Below are positions 23,101 to 34,173 of a stretch of DNA of 64,000 nucleotides, in pieces. Each line of letters starts with the position of its first letter. Position 1 is the stretch's first letter. This DNA is from Chrysogorgia sp. JL179-B06 (Eukaryota; Cnidaria; Anthozoa; Scleralcyonacea; Chrysogorgiidae): positions 3,074,501 to 3,138,500 of the forward strand of contig JAYKKM010000450.1 of the NCBI GenBank assembly GCA_035772405.1, read 5' to 3'. The notes below the pieces were generated by a model. That model worked only from the letters and a program-made list of their open reading frames with translations. It ran no database searches and was not told where the DNA came from. The translations under genes were made by a program, and so were the position numbers.

Positions 23101-24344
23101 CTGTTAGCAAAATGTTTAGACTATGAAAAACAAAATTTTGTGTTAACTTATAAGTAAAATAAATTATAGATGATTTGTGTATTGATCATCACGCTAAAAT
23201 CCTTAGATGTTTCAAATCCATCCTGTAACCATTTGTAACCATTGAGCTCCCAAAATGTCTTCCTATGTCTCTGTATTAGGTATGGCATAACATGGTATAC
23301 AAAGTATCTCAAGCCAGTACCAGTAGTAGTTATACCTAGCATAGCTATATATCAATCGTACCAGTACATTTTTTATTTTGATTCTCAGAGGCAAGTTTTA
23401 AAATAATCTGAAAGCTACAAATCTCATAATTACTGATTATTAGGGGACTGCCATCCACTTCCAGGGTCCGAATTAGCGCTCCAAAACAGCTTCGCATTTT
23501 TCTTTAGTGTCACAATGTAGCGTAGCGTCTTACAACGTTGCGTAACGTCTTACAACGTAGCGTAACATCTTACAACGTAGCTTAACGTCTTACAACGTAG
23601 CTTAACGTCTTACAACGTAGCATAACGTTTTTCCACGTAGTGTAACGTCTTACAACGTAGCATAACGTCTTACAACGTAGCATAACGTCTTACAACGTAG
23701 CATAACGTCTTTCTACGTAGCGTAACGTCTTACAACTTTACGTAGCGTCGTACGTTGCGTAGCTTTTTACAACTTTACGTAGCGTCTTACAACTTAGCGT
23801 AGCATTTTACAAAGTAGCGTAACGCCTTAAAACGTAGTGTAACATCTTTCCACGTAGCGTAACGTCTTTCCACGTAGCGTAACGTCTTACCACGTAGCCT
23901 AACATCTTACAACGTAGTGTAAAATCATTAAGTCCTACAATTGACGTTTACATCACTTGCGTTGCGTCCACGGTGAAACTTGCAGTTACGTAAAATCAGC
24001 TTCGCAATTCTCAGAAAAATCTCTTCGCAGATTTTCAAAATCGCTTCGCAATTTGCGATTTCGTACTTTGACTTCAGAACAACCAACCACTATAAAACAG
24101 AGAGTCTACAAATTTATGTTCGAGTTTTTAAGGCAATATGTTCCCTTAGGTTGAATACCTTCCATGCTTGGTAGCTTCGCAGTGTTGGAGTTTAATTCAG
24201 GAGTTTCTTGAGGGAATCACTGGAATTGCTGTTTCAATACCTCCCTTGCCTGGCAAAAAGAGTGACAGCAAGTTCACACCTTCGGACACCGTCAGTCAAT
24301 ATTTGGAGCAGTTTAACAAATGGAAAAAGGCTACCAGCTCTTGA
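20111..24344 (+). CDS. MED20: Mediator complex subunit 20
   Basis: A head-module subunit of Mediator, which bridges transcription factors and RNA polymerase II in the nucleus. Five exons join in phase: 20111-20124, 20239-20381, 21853-22016, 22786-22875 and 24150-24344, giving 201 residues (human 212). The start MGVTC is interrupted after four codons by intron 1, and the joined sequence reads MGVTCVCPWP. Family landmarks in order: WCVDCETYQS, HNTEFPMSTFA, NGSCLIADKGFD, KLKGFYE, YELGDFVIKIG, then VEYLPCLVASQCW and SDTVSQYLEQFNKWKK at the C-terminus, all aligning with the animal MED20 pattern. All introns are GT-AG. Intron 2 contains a SINE and a composite repeat; intron 4 contains a hAT-like element carrying a minisatellite. 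No canonical AATAAA was found soon after the stop. Confidence 0.97.
20415..20605 (-). repeat. tRNA-derived SINE
   Basis: Read on the minus strand it has an A box (TAGCTCAATGGTTAGAGCG) and a B box (GCGGGTTCGATTCCCGTC), then a conserved non-tRNA tail ('tttctgagtttgcgtt'). The anticodon stem does not pair, so it is not a functional tRNA. Same family as 32730-33068. It lies in MED20 intron 2. Confidence 0.8.
20995..21660 (+). repeat. Composite SINE with palindromic head
   Basis: 20995-21090 is a palindrome around ACATGTTCTAAGG/CCTTAGAACATGT-like arms (ATATTTGGCATTTCAC at both ends). 21172-21250 has A- and B-box-like sequences (CATAGCTCAGTGCAGG, AGGTTCAATTCC), followed by the family tail. 21430-21545 holds a further inverted repeat ('attgaattctac'). 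Pieces of this family are at 9057 and 36245. Confidence 0.6.
23462..24070. mobile_element. hAT-like element carrying a 20-bp minisatellite (copy 1)
   Basis: The left end is CAGGGTCCGAATTAGCGCT. The interior (about 23515-23925) is a degenerate 20-bp tandem repeat close to GTAGCGTAACGTCTTACAAC. The right part ('acgtttacatcacttgcg', 'cgcttcgcaatttgcgatt') matches 34174-34850, but the final 30 or so bases of that end are missing. It lies in MED20 intron 4, ending about 80 bp before the last exon. Confidence 0.8.
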
Positions 24345-25826
24345 TTGTGGTACATTGTTTTGTGTACCAGTAATATCTTGGTCAAAAACAAACATTGTTT
24401 CCAAGCCTTTGCCACATAATTGGAAAGAGATTGTTAAGTCACAACTGAAACACAACTGAGTTCTTCCTTTGATTTAAAACACCAAGAGGCAAGTTCACAA
24501 GACCAGGTGAAGTCAATGTGTTTCGAATTTGGAAGAACACTCTTTACAAGTGTTTTTTGAACTACAGCTTGCTTCTCAACCAAACCTGTATTTTGACAGA
24601 AGAATATGAAAGTTATAACTAAATTTATATAAAAGCTTCTCCAATTTCATATCCCCCATCACAAGCATGATCTTTTTGGTTTATTAATGTCAGTTTTAAA
24701 AGCTCAGTGTATGTAAAATTTACAGACTCTGCAACCAGTCACAATGTTCAAAATGGTGTAAGTACTTAAATGTGTGCAGAACAAAGCCAACACTTTTGTC
24801 CCCAATAACAACCCTTCTTGTGGAATCAGATTCCTCCTCCCCAGTTGTCTGAAAAATTAGCTCTATTCTGGCAAAAATGGTGTTGTCATTCGGGCAAAAA
24901 GGGTCGTGTCTTGAATTATTCTAATATTTTAATGCAACTTAATGACATTATAACGGATTCTCATTGAGCGAATTAATCTGGGATTTCGTTGTTGTTCTTC
25001 GTTGAGCAATGGTCAGTGGCATAGGCACCTGGCCTGGGTAGGGGCATTGTCTAAACGTTATCTTGTATATTCAGCTTGAATATACCGGTACCTAATACAT
25101 TTTTATAGGTTTTGTGGCTAATTGCTTTTCCTTCCGTCTCTTCTGCCGTCGTGCAACGCATTCCCCATGTGCGGGAGAGATATCCATTTGGTCTAAATTT
25201 GGAAAATCTGTGTTACTTTAATGGTAATTAAATACTTTGAATCCCGCACACTGCCGTGGCTGAAAAAACGAGAAAAGTGTCCTGAAATTGCAGGAAATTA
25301 ATACACTTTCAGAGAATCAAAAATTAAAACATTTTCCCAGGGAAGCATGCCCCGGACCCCCTAATATACATGTTTCTAATGCATGTCCGTGTTTTAACGA
25401 AAAACGTGCATATATAATGCTTAGGCATAATAGGCAATTTGTGTTTTTCAGGGGTTATGCATTAAATAGATTAATATTGACGACATCATTTATTTGGGCA
25501 AGTTGTGCTCAGCCCCCCCCCCAAACAAAATTTTCCCATACACCTATGGTATACTACAGTTTATAAGTAATTTATCATACACAAGAAGCTGTTTATTATC
25601 GAATTTTTTAATACACTTCGAGGTGTTTGTAAATCAGATGATAAACGGCTTTCAAGTGTATGGTATAGCATCTCAAACAAATCAGTGTTTTAAGAGAAAA
25701 TCGAGGTGAAAGTAGTCGAAATTTTATGCTAATTAAGATCACATTTACAAACAACGTCTCGGTTATGATTTTCCTTTGTGTTTTCCTCATGAATTATTAA
25801 TGAGTTTCAGATTTATGTTTAAAGTT
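24345..25826. other. MED20/SNIP1 tail-to-tail intergenic
   Basis: No gene is recognised. A possible hAT-like terminus (CAGTGGCATAGGCACC) occurs near 25015 and low-complexity C runs near 25508. Open frames here lack family motifs or splice support. Confidence 0.4.
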
Positions 25827-25832
25827 TTTATT
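25827..25832 (-). promoter_or_regulatory. Polyadenylation signal AATAAA for SNIP1
   Basis: AATAAA on the minus strand lies about 115 bases past the SNIP1 stop codon (25946-25948). Confidence 0.6.
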
Positions 25833-25945
25833 GTACAAAAATAAGCCATCAATAATATATATATTACAGTAGTAGTGTTTCTCGAGGCAAGATTCACTGA
25901 AATAAGAAAGCTGGTGTTGGTATCCTGATGCAGTTGTGATTGGAT

Positions 25946-28900
25946 TCACAAGTCTTCCTGTGGTTGCTCCTCAGGAACAATGTCATCATCAACCTCAGAT
26001 CCTTTTGTTTTCTCATTTAGTAGAACATATTCCCTTGAGCTAAACCCAAATTTAAGAACATCCTAAAGAGAGATCATTCCAATTATTAACGTGATACTCC
26101 AGCCAAAATACAAATGTAGTTCATATGAAAGATCTTACTGACTTTAGTTTATTTCCAAAGATTCAGCATTCCTATCAATTTAGTTAAGAAGATGTGGCTA
26201 GTTGAAGTTGAAAATTTGAGGATTTTGATGGCATATTGGTTTTGAAAATATGACGTCATTGAGTGATTCTTTATCGGCACTGTGAATGTTCTTTGGATGA
26301 AAATTAGTTGAAATAAAGTCTATTTAGTTCCTCATGCGTGAAAGTAGAGGAGCTTCTTAGGCATAATACGAGATAGAATCACTCAGTGACGTCAAATATG
26401 AGAAACAAATATGGCGTCGAAATTGGACCAACTAGCCATATCTACTAAAGTCAGTAAGATCTTTCATATGAACTACATTTGTATTTTGGCTGGAGTATCC
26501 CTATACATGAACAATATCAAAATAATTATTATAATTAAATGAAACGAATCCAACCGTTACCTTCTCTTTTAGTTCATAATATCTTCTAGCTTCAATTTTT
26601 TGATTATTTAAAAATGTCCCATTGGCTGATTCAAGATCAATAATGTAAGGCCTACAAGATGTACAATAAATGCTAGTTTGACAGGTGAATCAGTGAATAG
26701 ACGCTGTTGAACATCCTTACTTGACTTTCCGTCCAGCAGAACCATCAGGTCTTTCATAATCGACCAATCGATACTGTAAGGCAGCGTGTTGTTTAGAACA
26801 AGATGGATGGTCAACTGAGAGATCAACAATCTATTCATGAAAAAGAAAAACCTCAATGCTCTACTAAAAACAAAAAATATCCTACTTTCCATATGGATGT
26901 ATAAATTTCAAATTTTTTCAAAGCCTTAGGAACTTCTTTCAGCTTGGCACAGAATGTGCCACGTTTCAACAAAACTACAACCACTTTCCTACTGGCACGA
27001 GTATCTTGACTTACTGTTCTTCTTTAAGGCCATCAATGGCATTGTACTGTACCTGAACGTCGTGTTCCCTTAACGCTTACTAGATCCTCTGCAAATGTCA
27101 ATGCAATCTCATTCCGTGAACGAAAATGTAAAACAACTACTTTCATTCGCTCATTTCTTATTAGAACAACTAAGACTTGGAATTCTCTCCCTGAACACTT
27201 AAGGCTAGATCATTTAAACTTTAAAAAATTTAAGAAATCACTATTAGACTGTTATAATAATGCTATATTATCCTGTTACAATGTTGACGATCCTCGAACT
27301 TGGAAAACTGTCTGCCTAAAGTGCAACACATTGCGAAGCCGCACTGAACCCATAACTTGCTGTTATTAGTTATTATTTTATTTTTGTAAGGGCCCACTGT
27401 AATTGGTGTTTAACTGTTGTGGTGACCCTGCTTCTTCTATGTATTTTTAAGAGGCAAAGCTAAATAAATAACGTAACCTATTCTTACGTGTCTCTGTCTT
27501 CCAATGAGATAAGCACTTTGGCGGTGAATGTAGAGCACAGCTGAAAGAAACCAGAGATGTACTGTACAAATAAATTTGAATCAGACATTCAGATAGAGTA
27601 GCAGATAAATCATCCATTGACTCATAATAAACTTTGATCAATACTGTAATACAAAATGTCCTTCGCATCCCAGTAATGTACCCAATCTTGTAGTCTGTAT
27701 ATAAATTTTAAAAAATGTAGCTATATCTAAACTTACACATAGCCTCGTCTCCTTTGAATGGATAAAGTCGCCATCTTGTTTTGGGTTTGAGTGCTTCCGG
27801 AGGTTCATTATATTTTATGACGACTCCCTGAAATAAAGTAAATATTATCTTCCTAAAATAATGATAATAAATGAATAGATGTGTAATCAATTTATAGAGA
27901 TAGGTGTTCACTTTAATGTTTCACTTGCTTATGAAGGGCAGGCTTTTAGCAAGGCAGTCTTCTGGCCACTTTTGAAAAATCAGATTTTTGTTGGCAACTT
28001 TTCATATGGATGGTCTAAGCAAAATATTTTCCTCAAACAACAACTTACAGGTTTCCCCTTTCTAATGTTTCTTGATTTTAGTTAGCTGCCGTTTATTTTA
28101 GCTAGGGGTTTCCTTACTAATTTTTGTCAAGAACATGATGATTGATTGTGAGATTGATTTAATGCATATGTATATGCTCTAAAACAAAGTAGCAAAAACA
28201 TTGTTTAATAAAACCACTGTTCAATTTCAGTGGCCATTCCCACCAAAATGTTTGGATGGCCAGTTTTAAAATCACGCTGGCTAAAAGCCTGCTGAAGGGC
28301 CTTCACTCAAAACGTCCCAGCCACTATTTTGGAAGTAAAACGACATTTAGTCAGTTTTTATCTGTATTTTAAAAACACTTTTATACCTTGTATGTGTTTG
28401 TATATTCTGCTAGTTTCCCAGAGAGTTCAAAATTAGGCTCTTCTTTAGTTTGTGTTGAATCTCCATCTGTACTACCCAAACTGTTCAACATAACATAAAT
28501 AACATTACAAATCGTACATAAATTGAAAACTACAGAGCTGGTGCAAAAGTCAATACAATCCTACGATTCATAGCTTGAAAATATTGTTTATTATGAAACT
28601 CACAAGACTTCTCTTTCTATCACGGATCTTTCATTGCTTTGATCTGTCAAATTAAAAATTAATTTTTTTTAAAATTAATTTTAAAATATAGAATTTTTGA
28701 GCTCCAAATGGAAATGAAACTTACTTAGAAATTATGATAGAACTACAAGGGTAAAATGCTGTATACCTTTCACATTTCCATCTATCACTCTGTCTCTAGA
28801 TTTCTTTAAATGGAAAGTAATGCTGTTATGAAATATAAATATATATGTATGTGTATATGTGTATATATTATGTGTGTGTGTATATATATGTATATACGCA

Positions 28901-29754
28901 AGGTAAAAAGGTGGTGAACTGCCAAGATTTAAATAGTGATGAAATACTGACATTTCGAGCAGATCTCTTCATCAGAGTGTGTATATATATATGTATGTGT
29001 GTATATATCAGAGTAAGATATATGTGTGTAAGATATACAGTATATGCGTGCATATATACATATATACATAATATAAATAATATACGATATATACACATAT
29101 GTATATAATTATGTGTTGTGTGTATTATATACATGCATTATACATAGAATAAATAGACCGACGGTTGAAGATGAACTTACGTCACGGCAGCCATGTTGGT
29201 GGAACTTAAACAAAAGAATATCATTAACTTCTTTTGTTTGTGGCACCAACATGGCCACCAAACCTTTGTCTTCAGAGTCTCAAGGGATTGGTTGCAAATC
29301 AAGAATGGGTAATCAGGACAAAATTCAAAAACAAACACTTGAACCTTGTGGGTTACGAGTCAATTTTCCTTTGAATTTTTTCCTGATTACCCACTCTTGT
29401 CACTACTCATCAGTGAGCATGATACCTCGTTTCTTGGAGGACGATCATCACGATTTCTTCTATTACGAAACAAAAAAAATATGGTTGAGAAGGACATGAA
29501 AACAAAATGTTAACTTCAAAGACAACACATCCTTACTCGAGTCTTTCTCTTTTTCTACGAGGCGAGCCAGCTTCTGTGGTGCTTCTGATTCTATCTTCGT
29601 TTTCTCTACTCTCGACTCTATGCCGGTTGTCTCTTTCATTCTCTGCTCTGTTTGACCTACGTCCCTCGTCTCTGCGTTCTTTGTGACCGAGATCTGGGGA
29701 TCTAGAACGACTTCTACGTCTATCTCTTCTATCTCCGTGCCTGGACGACGACAT
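25946..29754 (-). CDS. SNIP1: SNIP1, FHA-domain nuclear/spliceosomal factor
   Basis: A nuclear protein linked to SMAD/NF-kB signalling, microRNA biogenesis and the activated spliceosome. Nine exons join in phase: 29754-29537, 28795-28767, 28643-28604, 28480-28387, 27827-27737, 27540-27488, 26830-26721, 26651-26561 and 26062-25946, giving 280 residues (human 396; the difference lies in the disordered N-terminus). Residues 1-72 are Arg/Ser/Glu-rich (RRDRRRSRSRSPD), an RS-like region. Then PNFELSG, a family landmark, and GVVIKYNEPPEA at 128. The FHA domain at about 158-250 shows SAYLIGR, SKQHAALQY and SANGTFLNN, the phosphothreonine-binding GR, SxxH and NG signatures, then the family C-terminus DVLKFGFSSREYVLL. 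The start is the first ATG in the frame. Introns contain a foldback MITE and a LINE tail. Confidence 0.97.
26092..26500. mobile_element. Foldback MITE in a SNIP1 intron
   Basis: GATACTCCAGCCAAAATAC...GTATTTTGGCTGGAGTATC: near-identical inverted arms of about 60 bp with further internal pairing. The target site is eroded. Confidence 0.8.
27000..27475 (+). pseudogene. LINE 3' fragment (RT C-terminus and tail) in a SNIP1 intron
   Basis: The broken frame reads RSFLIRTTKTWNSLPEHLR and NFKKFKKSLLDCYN, the C-terminal motif set (RTxxTWNxLP...FKKxL) of CR1/Jockey-like non-LTR elements, followed by an AATAA-rich tail. It is opposite to SNIP1 in orientation. Confidence 0.75.
28845..29130. repeat. (TG/TA)n microsatellite region
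   Basis: Alternating purine-pyrimidine TATGTG/TATA repeats with a unique insert at 28898-28980. The open frames here are low-complexity artefacts. Confidence 0.85.
28947..28979 (-). ncRNA. Hammerhead-like CTGATGA...GAAA motif
   Basis: On the minus strand CTGATGA is followed by AGAGATCTGCTC (a short GAG/CTC stem) and GAAATGTC. The arrangement is the same as at 5712-5743 but with a weaker stem. It is likely a remnant of a Penelope-like 3' end. Confidence 0.35.
29160..29410. mobile_element. Double foldback in SNIP1 intron 1
   Basis: Two inverted repeats lie side by side: GCAGCCATGTTGGTGG/CCACCAACATGGCCACC-type arms (29188-29262) and GGGTAATCAGGA/TCCTGATTACCC arms (29307-29395). Confidence 0.65.
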
Positions 29755-29931
29755 TTCCACAAACAAGCTCTACATCTTTGTGTTTTGAAACATTCAATAA
29801 AATTCTAAAAGTGGCCGTCAGCGAGGCTGACAAAGCCTGGGGCCTAGTCTACAAATGTTCCTGCTGTACGTCATCAGTCTTAGAAAACAGGAATAATATG
29901 ATGCTACGCAGGCTCTGATTGGTCAATACCC

Positions 29932-30195
29932 GTGTTTGGATCAAGCCATCCAAACACGGAAATTTCCCGCCAAAAATTTCCTGAAGTTTTGCTGCTCGTT
30001 CTCTTGTGTTATTTTATAAAATAAATACCTAATGGTTTTTCCGTGTTTGGATAGCGTGATCCAAACACGCGGGATGTCGCGAGCCTTTTGGCGAGTGTTT
30101 TTTTAGCTTTTCGAAAGTCGAGCAACATCCCAAGTGTTTGGATCACGTTATCCAAACATGGAAACCCATTAGGTATTTTTTTTTATAAAATAACC
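29932..30195. mobile_element. Foldback element with three 26-bp palindromes
   Basis: GTGTTTGGAT-N6-ATCCAAACAC occurs at 29932-29957, 30043-30068 and 30134-30159 (last base changed). The second and third lie in the arms of a larger inverted repeat, 30007-30191 (TATTTTATAAAATAA and ACCTAATGG on both sides). It sits between the SNIP1 5' end and gene A. Confidence 0.8.
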
Positions 30196-30598
30196 ACAGA
30201 GAAATAACCACAGAGAAAATCACTAAAAGTTATTAATATAATTAGATCAACATTGCAATTCTCCCAAAAACCGTCAACTACCAATCAGTGGAGGTCTTTC
30301 ATGTCTTTCTAAGCTAATCGGCCAATCATGGATGGTTTTCTATTTTGACGCTGACGACAGCAAACAGCCGAAAATAGGCTTGGGGGTAAAAACATCATGC
30401 TTAGAAAGATGAAAAAATATTTCCAGATGGATTTAATCACGAAAATACTCCGTTTAACTTTATGTTGGATTGTTGCAGATGTAAAGTGATGTTGTGAGTT
30501 TGCCTAGCCTTCATATTCTACAACACAGAATCTTTTTTGTGGTTTTCTCTCACTGTCGAAGTGTTGCTCAGTGATTTTTTGTTGTCTACAGGAACAAA

Positions 30599-33500
30599 AT
30601 GAATGGTTTCCTCGCGAATATCCTGCCCGACGAGAGGTAAAATAAACATTTTACACCTTTTCCATGTTCTCTTGGTAGACTATATCTATAAAAGTGTTGT
30701 CTTTTTGGGTTTTATTGAAACTTTCAAATCAGGTAAACGTCGCCCTCACAAATTATACGGGAATTCTCGTTCGCTTTTAGCGTTGCTTTGTCCACTTTAA
30801 ATACTTATAATTTCGGCCTATTTTTGCAAAATCTTGTGAAAATTAACAGGGAAGATTACTATATTTGATTTGACCCGAAGGCCTGGAAATGATCCCATTT
30901 CGTGAGTTGTTTTAATCATGTGACCAAAATAAGCCAATCAGGTGCGAAAACAATACAAAAATTAATTAATGTTTTTACGCATAGTGTTGATACGGTGTCG
31001 AGAAATCTCTGAAAGCACTAAATCAGAAATATACAGACTTTTCACGATGTTAAAGACCATGGGACAACAACGCGTGGTTACCGAGGACTTATTACTTGCT
31101 CTTGCGATCGAAGATTACAAAAATTACGACGCTGTCAGCAACGAACGAGACATTTTGGAAATTGCAAGGCAATTGGCGACATTTGGTGATTTTGTCGAGG
31201 TCGAAGATCAGATTCAAAAGCAAGACACGGCGTTGAAGACGTCAGCGAAACAGATTCCATTCAAGGAGTATGCTTCGTCAGCGCTAAAGCAAGTTTTTGA
31301 AACCATCGATGTGGCATTGAATTGGCTTGAGCATAATTCTGGGAAAGCGGACGCCAATCTGCAGAAAAAGGAAGCAGTATTGCGAGGACTTTTTCATATT
31401 ACCGGTAATGCAATGAATTTTGGTATTTTATGTTTAATAATACTTCATTTAGGCTTTAAAGTAAATGGTTTGAACTAGGACAACAACAACTAGGACAACC
31501 TACTTCCTTTATTTCCTAGTAGTAATTAGTAATACTTCCTTTACACACTTGAGTTCAGTTGCTGCGTGGCCCACCTGGACACCGGGAGATCTCCCGGTGG
31601 TTGCAAATTGACGTAGTTATGACAGTTTGAAAATTCACAAAATCAATCGACATCTGCCCAAAAAAATCATGTACTGACAGAGCAGGCTCCAAACAATGGC
31701 ACACCCTGCTCTCCTGCTGTGAGCAATGGGCCCCTATCGACGCCGCCCCTGGTAATGTTACATCCCGGAGTCACAGTCTCGGTTATCCCCCCGTCTGAGA
31801 TTTCCCCTTAATATAATTGCGCATGAAAACCACTTTTAAAACCACTTTTATTTGAAAACTTGTTAGGCGGGGGGTTAGGGTTAGCAGAGGCGTAGGACAA
31901 ATGGAGCTGAGCCCCCCAAAAATCAGGACAAACGTTGCTAAATTTAATGTTTTTTCCAATTGTATTAGTACGACTATAGAGGCTAGGAGAGAAGCTACTT
32001 AAGGTAATCTACCTATGGGCTTCATCTACATGAGATTTTACAAACGGGTGTAGCCTGAAGTGTTAGACAACCCCTAAACCCTTGCCACGCAAGTGTTAGA
32101 TTGGATCCCAGACCCTTCTGTCAGTACTAGGTGCAAAAAATGGTGGCACTTGGTAAGAGGTAGCAGGCAAGCTTGTATTCATTTGAACTATGCTTGCTGT
32201 AGAATTAGATGAATTGTCTTTCTGAGGACCATCCGGACCCCCCTAAAAATGCGGTCACTAATTACCTGATTGTCGACTTCAGCCCTCCAACTTTATTGTT
32301 TTGGGGTTGGTTACAATCCAATAATTTACTGCTTACATTGTTTAACAAGTCCAGTAATTTGTGGCTTACAATGTGAGGGACGGCTGGCTCATTCTTCCAC
32401 CATCCGTCATGCATGTGCAATTAGACTAAGGGGAATCTCAGACCGGGAGATAACTGAGACCATGACACCGGGCGTGCACGGAGGGTGAGCAAGCGATTTA
32501 CCCCAGTCAAGAATAGGCAATCTGGTCTAAGTCTTCTGGATGATCTTTTTTAGTATCTGTGAGAGATGCTTATATAATAATTTATGATATACACCATAGA
32601 AACGGGACCCCAGGCTAATCACAGGATTTTGTCAGAAACACTTTGTTCGCAAATCTCCCTCATTATGTGGGTCGAGTGCAATTAAAGTTAGGATATATTA
32701 AAGTGATTTGCAGCTTGGTTATTTAATATGATAAATTGTTTTCTACTCAAGCTTTTTAATGCAAACTCAGAAAATGTTTCTGAGCCCCAGATGGGAATCG
32801 AACCCGCAACCTTCATGATCTCCGGTTAGACGCTCTAACCATTGAGCTACCAGAACTCAGATGGCAGAACGAAGGCTACGTTACGTGCGACATATGTACT
32901 GCTAATATGTCTGTATATATAGCCTTCATTCTGCCATCTCAGTTCTGGTAGCTCAATGGTTAGAGCGTCTAACCGGAGATCATGAAGGTTGCGGGTTCGA
33001 TTCCCGTCTGGGGCTCAGAAACATTTTCTGAGTTTGCGTTAAAAGCTTGAGTAGCAAACAATTTAACATATAAAGTTCGGATATTCCGCCTGCCTCCTGT
33101 GGCAAATTCAGGCATCAAAGTTCAAGAAAGTAATCCAGACATAAAATCTACCATAAGCAAACCGATGATGGCATGACAATTTTATCCATAACGTTTCAGA
33201 CTGTGATATATAAATATAATATTACTATATTTATAACTATATTTTATATTAACGATATTTATAACTATATAAATTTTCAAAAACATTAAATACTGTATAT
33301 TAAATCCTCTCTCCATTAAAAGCTGTCTATTGCTGTAACTTGAACACAATCAATTTTTTCACAACTATAGGCCTTGGGTCTTTTGCAAGCTTATTTGATC
33401 TCCTTGAACTTGCTTACAAGTTCCTTGATATCCCAGAGAATCCCTACAAGGCAAAAAGAGAGCATATTGCCGAGTGCCTCACAGCCGTCGAGGACAAAAA

Positions 33501-34059
33501 ACCACAATTGTTCCAACTGGTAACCGAGGCTGGTGAAATCCTCAATTCCATCATCCAAGAGAATGAGTTTAACCATGCAAAGGCCTTTCAGTTTGACAAC
33601 GTTGTTAGACAGGCAAAGGATGTGATTGAATCGTGCAATGACTACTTAGCCACTGCCGAGGAAACCATTCAAGAGTTAACCAAGTCCATGACCATAATCA
33701 AGTGGTGCTCCCGTGGGATTCGTCTTACTGGCTTTGGTGTTACCTGCTACGGGTTATACAACTTCACCCCATCTTCGTCGACATTGGATACCTTGGCAGC
33801 ATATGTTTCACCCAATCAGTTGGATCTAATTGAGAAGATCTTTGCTTCGAAATTAGGTTTTGTTTTAAAGGCTGCTGCCTACACAGTCTCTGGTTATCTG
33901 TGGATGTCGTTGCTCCCAAGTCCTGTCTATACATTCCATGATTCGCTGGCTAGCTTAAAATACAAGCATCAGAGGCTCACAACAGGATTACAGGATTTGG
34001 AAAGAAGACTCAGAACTGCTAGAGATGTTTTAGATGGCATCAAAGCATCTAAAGCGTAG
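30599..34059 (+). CDS. Novel tandem paralogue A: helical protein with two hydrophobic segments
   Basis: Family not recognised. Two exons are secure: 31037-31404 and 33371-34059, split in a Gly codon (phase 1). A small upstream exon, 30592-30636 with ATG at 30599 (MNGFLANILPDE), has good AG/GT borders and joins in phase, giving 364 residues; otherwise translation would begin at 31059 (ACCATGG, MGQQ), giving 344. Numbered from MGQQ: residues 1-115 are helical and acidic, with IARQLATFGDFV at 35-46 fitting the BH3 pattern; 140-225 are long helices rich in E/K; hydrophobic segments lie at about 232-247 and 278-302, separated by about 30 residues; 305-340 look like a coiled coil. There is no signal peptide. 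Gene B at 39061-43443 is a clear paralogue with the same intron. I infer a membrane-associated protein. The intron is filled by an inverted SINE pair and a MITE. Confidence 0.8.
31780..32465. mobile_element. Probable TIR element in the gene A intron
   Basis: Inverted blocks CAGTCTCGGTTATC...CTGAGATTTCCCCTTA (31780-31812) and TAAGGGGAATCTCAG...GATAACTGAGAC (32427-32462) bound about 690 bp without coding potential. Confidence 0.6.
32730..33068. repeat. Inverted pair of tRNA-derived SINEs
   Basis: A minus-strand copy (32730-32878) and a plus-strand copy (32921-33068) of the same SINE meet head-to-head and make arms of about 145 bp. The plus copy has its A box at 32949-32967 and B box at 32992-33007. 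The anticodon stem does not pair, so neither is called as a tRNA gene. In the gene A pre-mRNA this could form a long hairpin. Confidence 0.85.
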
Positions 34060-34173
34060 ATCTAAGCCATATTGAGTTGGCATTCTGAACACATTAGGTT
34101 CATTAGAATAAGCTGCCGTTACTTGTCCAATTTGAGTTTGTATACAGCAATTTAATATGCCTTTTATACATAC

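Noticed and set aside
32944..33014. A genuine tRNA gene on either strand
   Set aside because: A and B boxes and D/T arms are present, but the anticodon stem does not pair and the acceptor stem is mostly G-T pairs; the same body with the same tail is dispersed, so it is a SINE.
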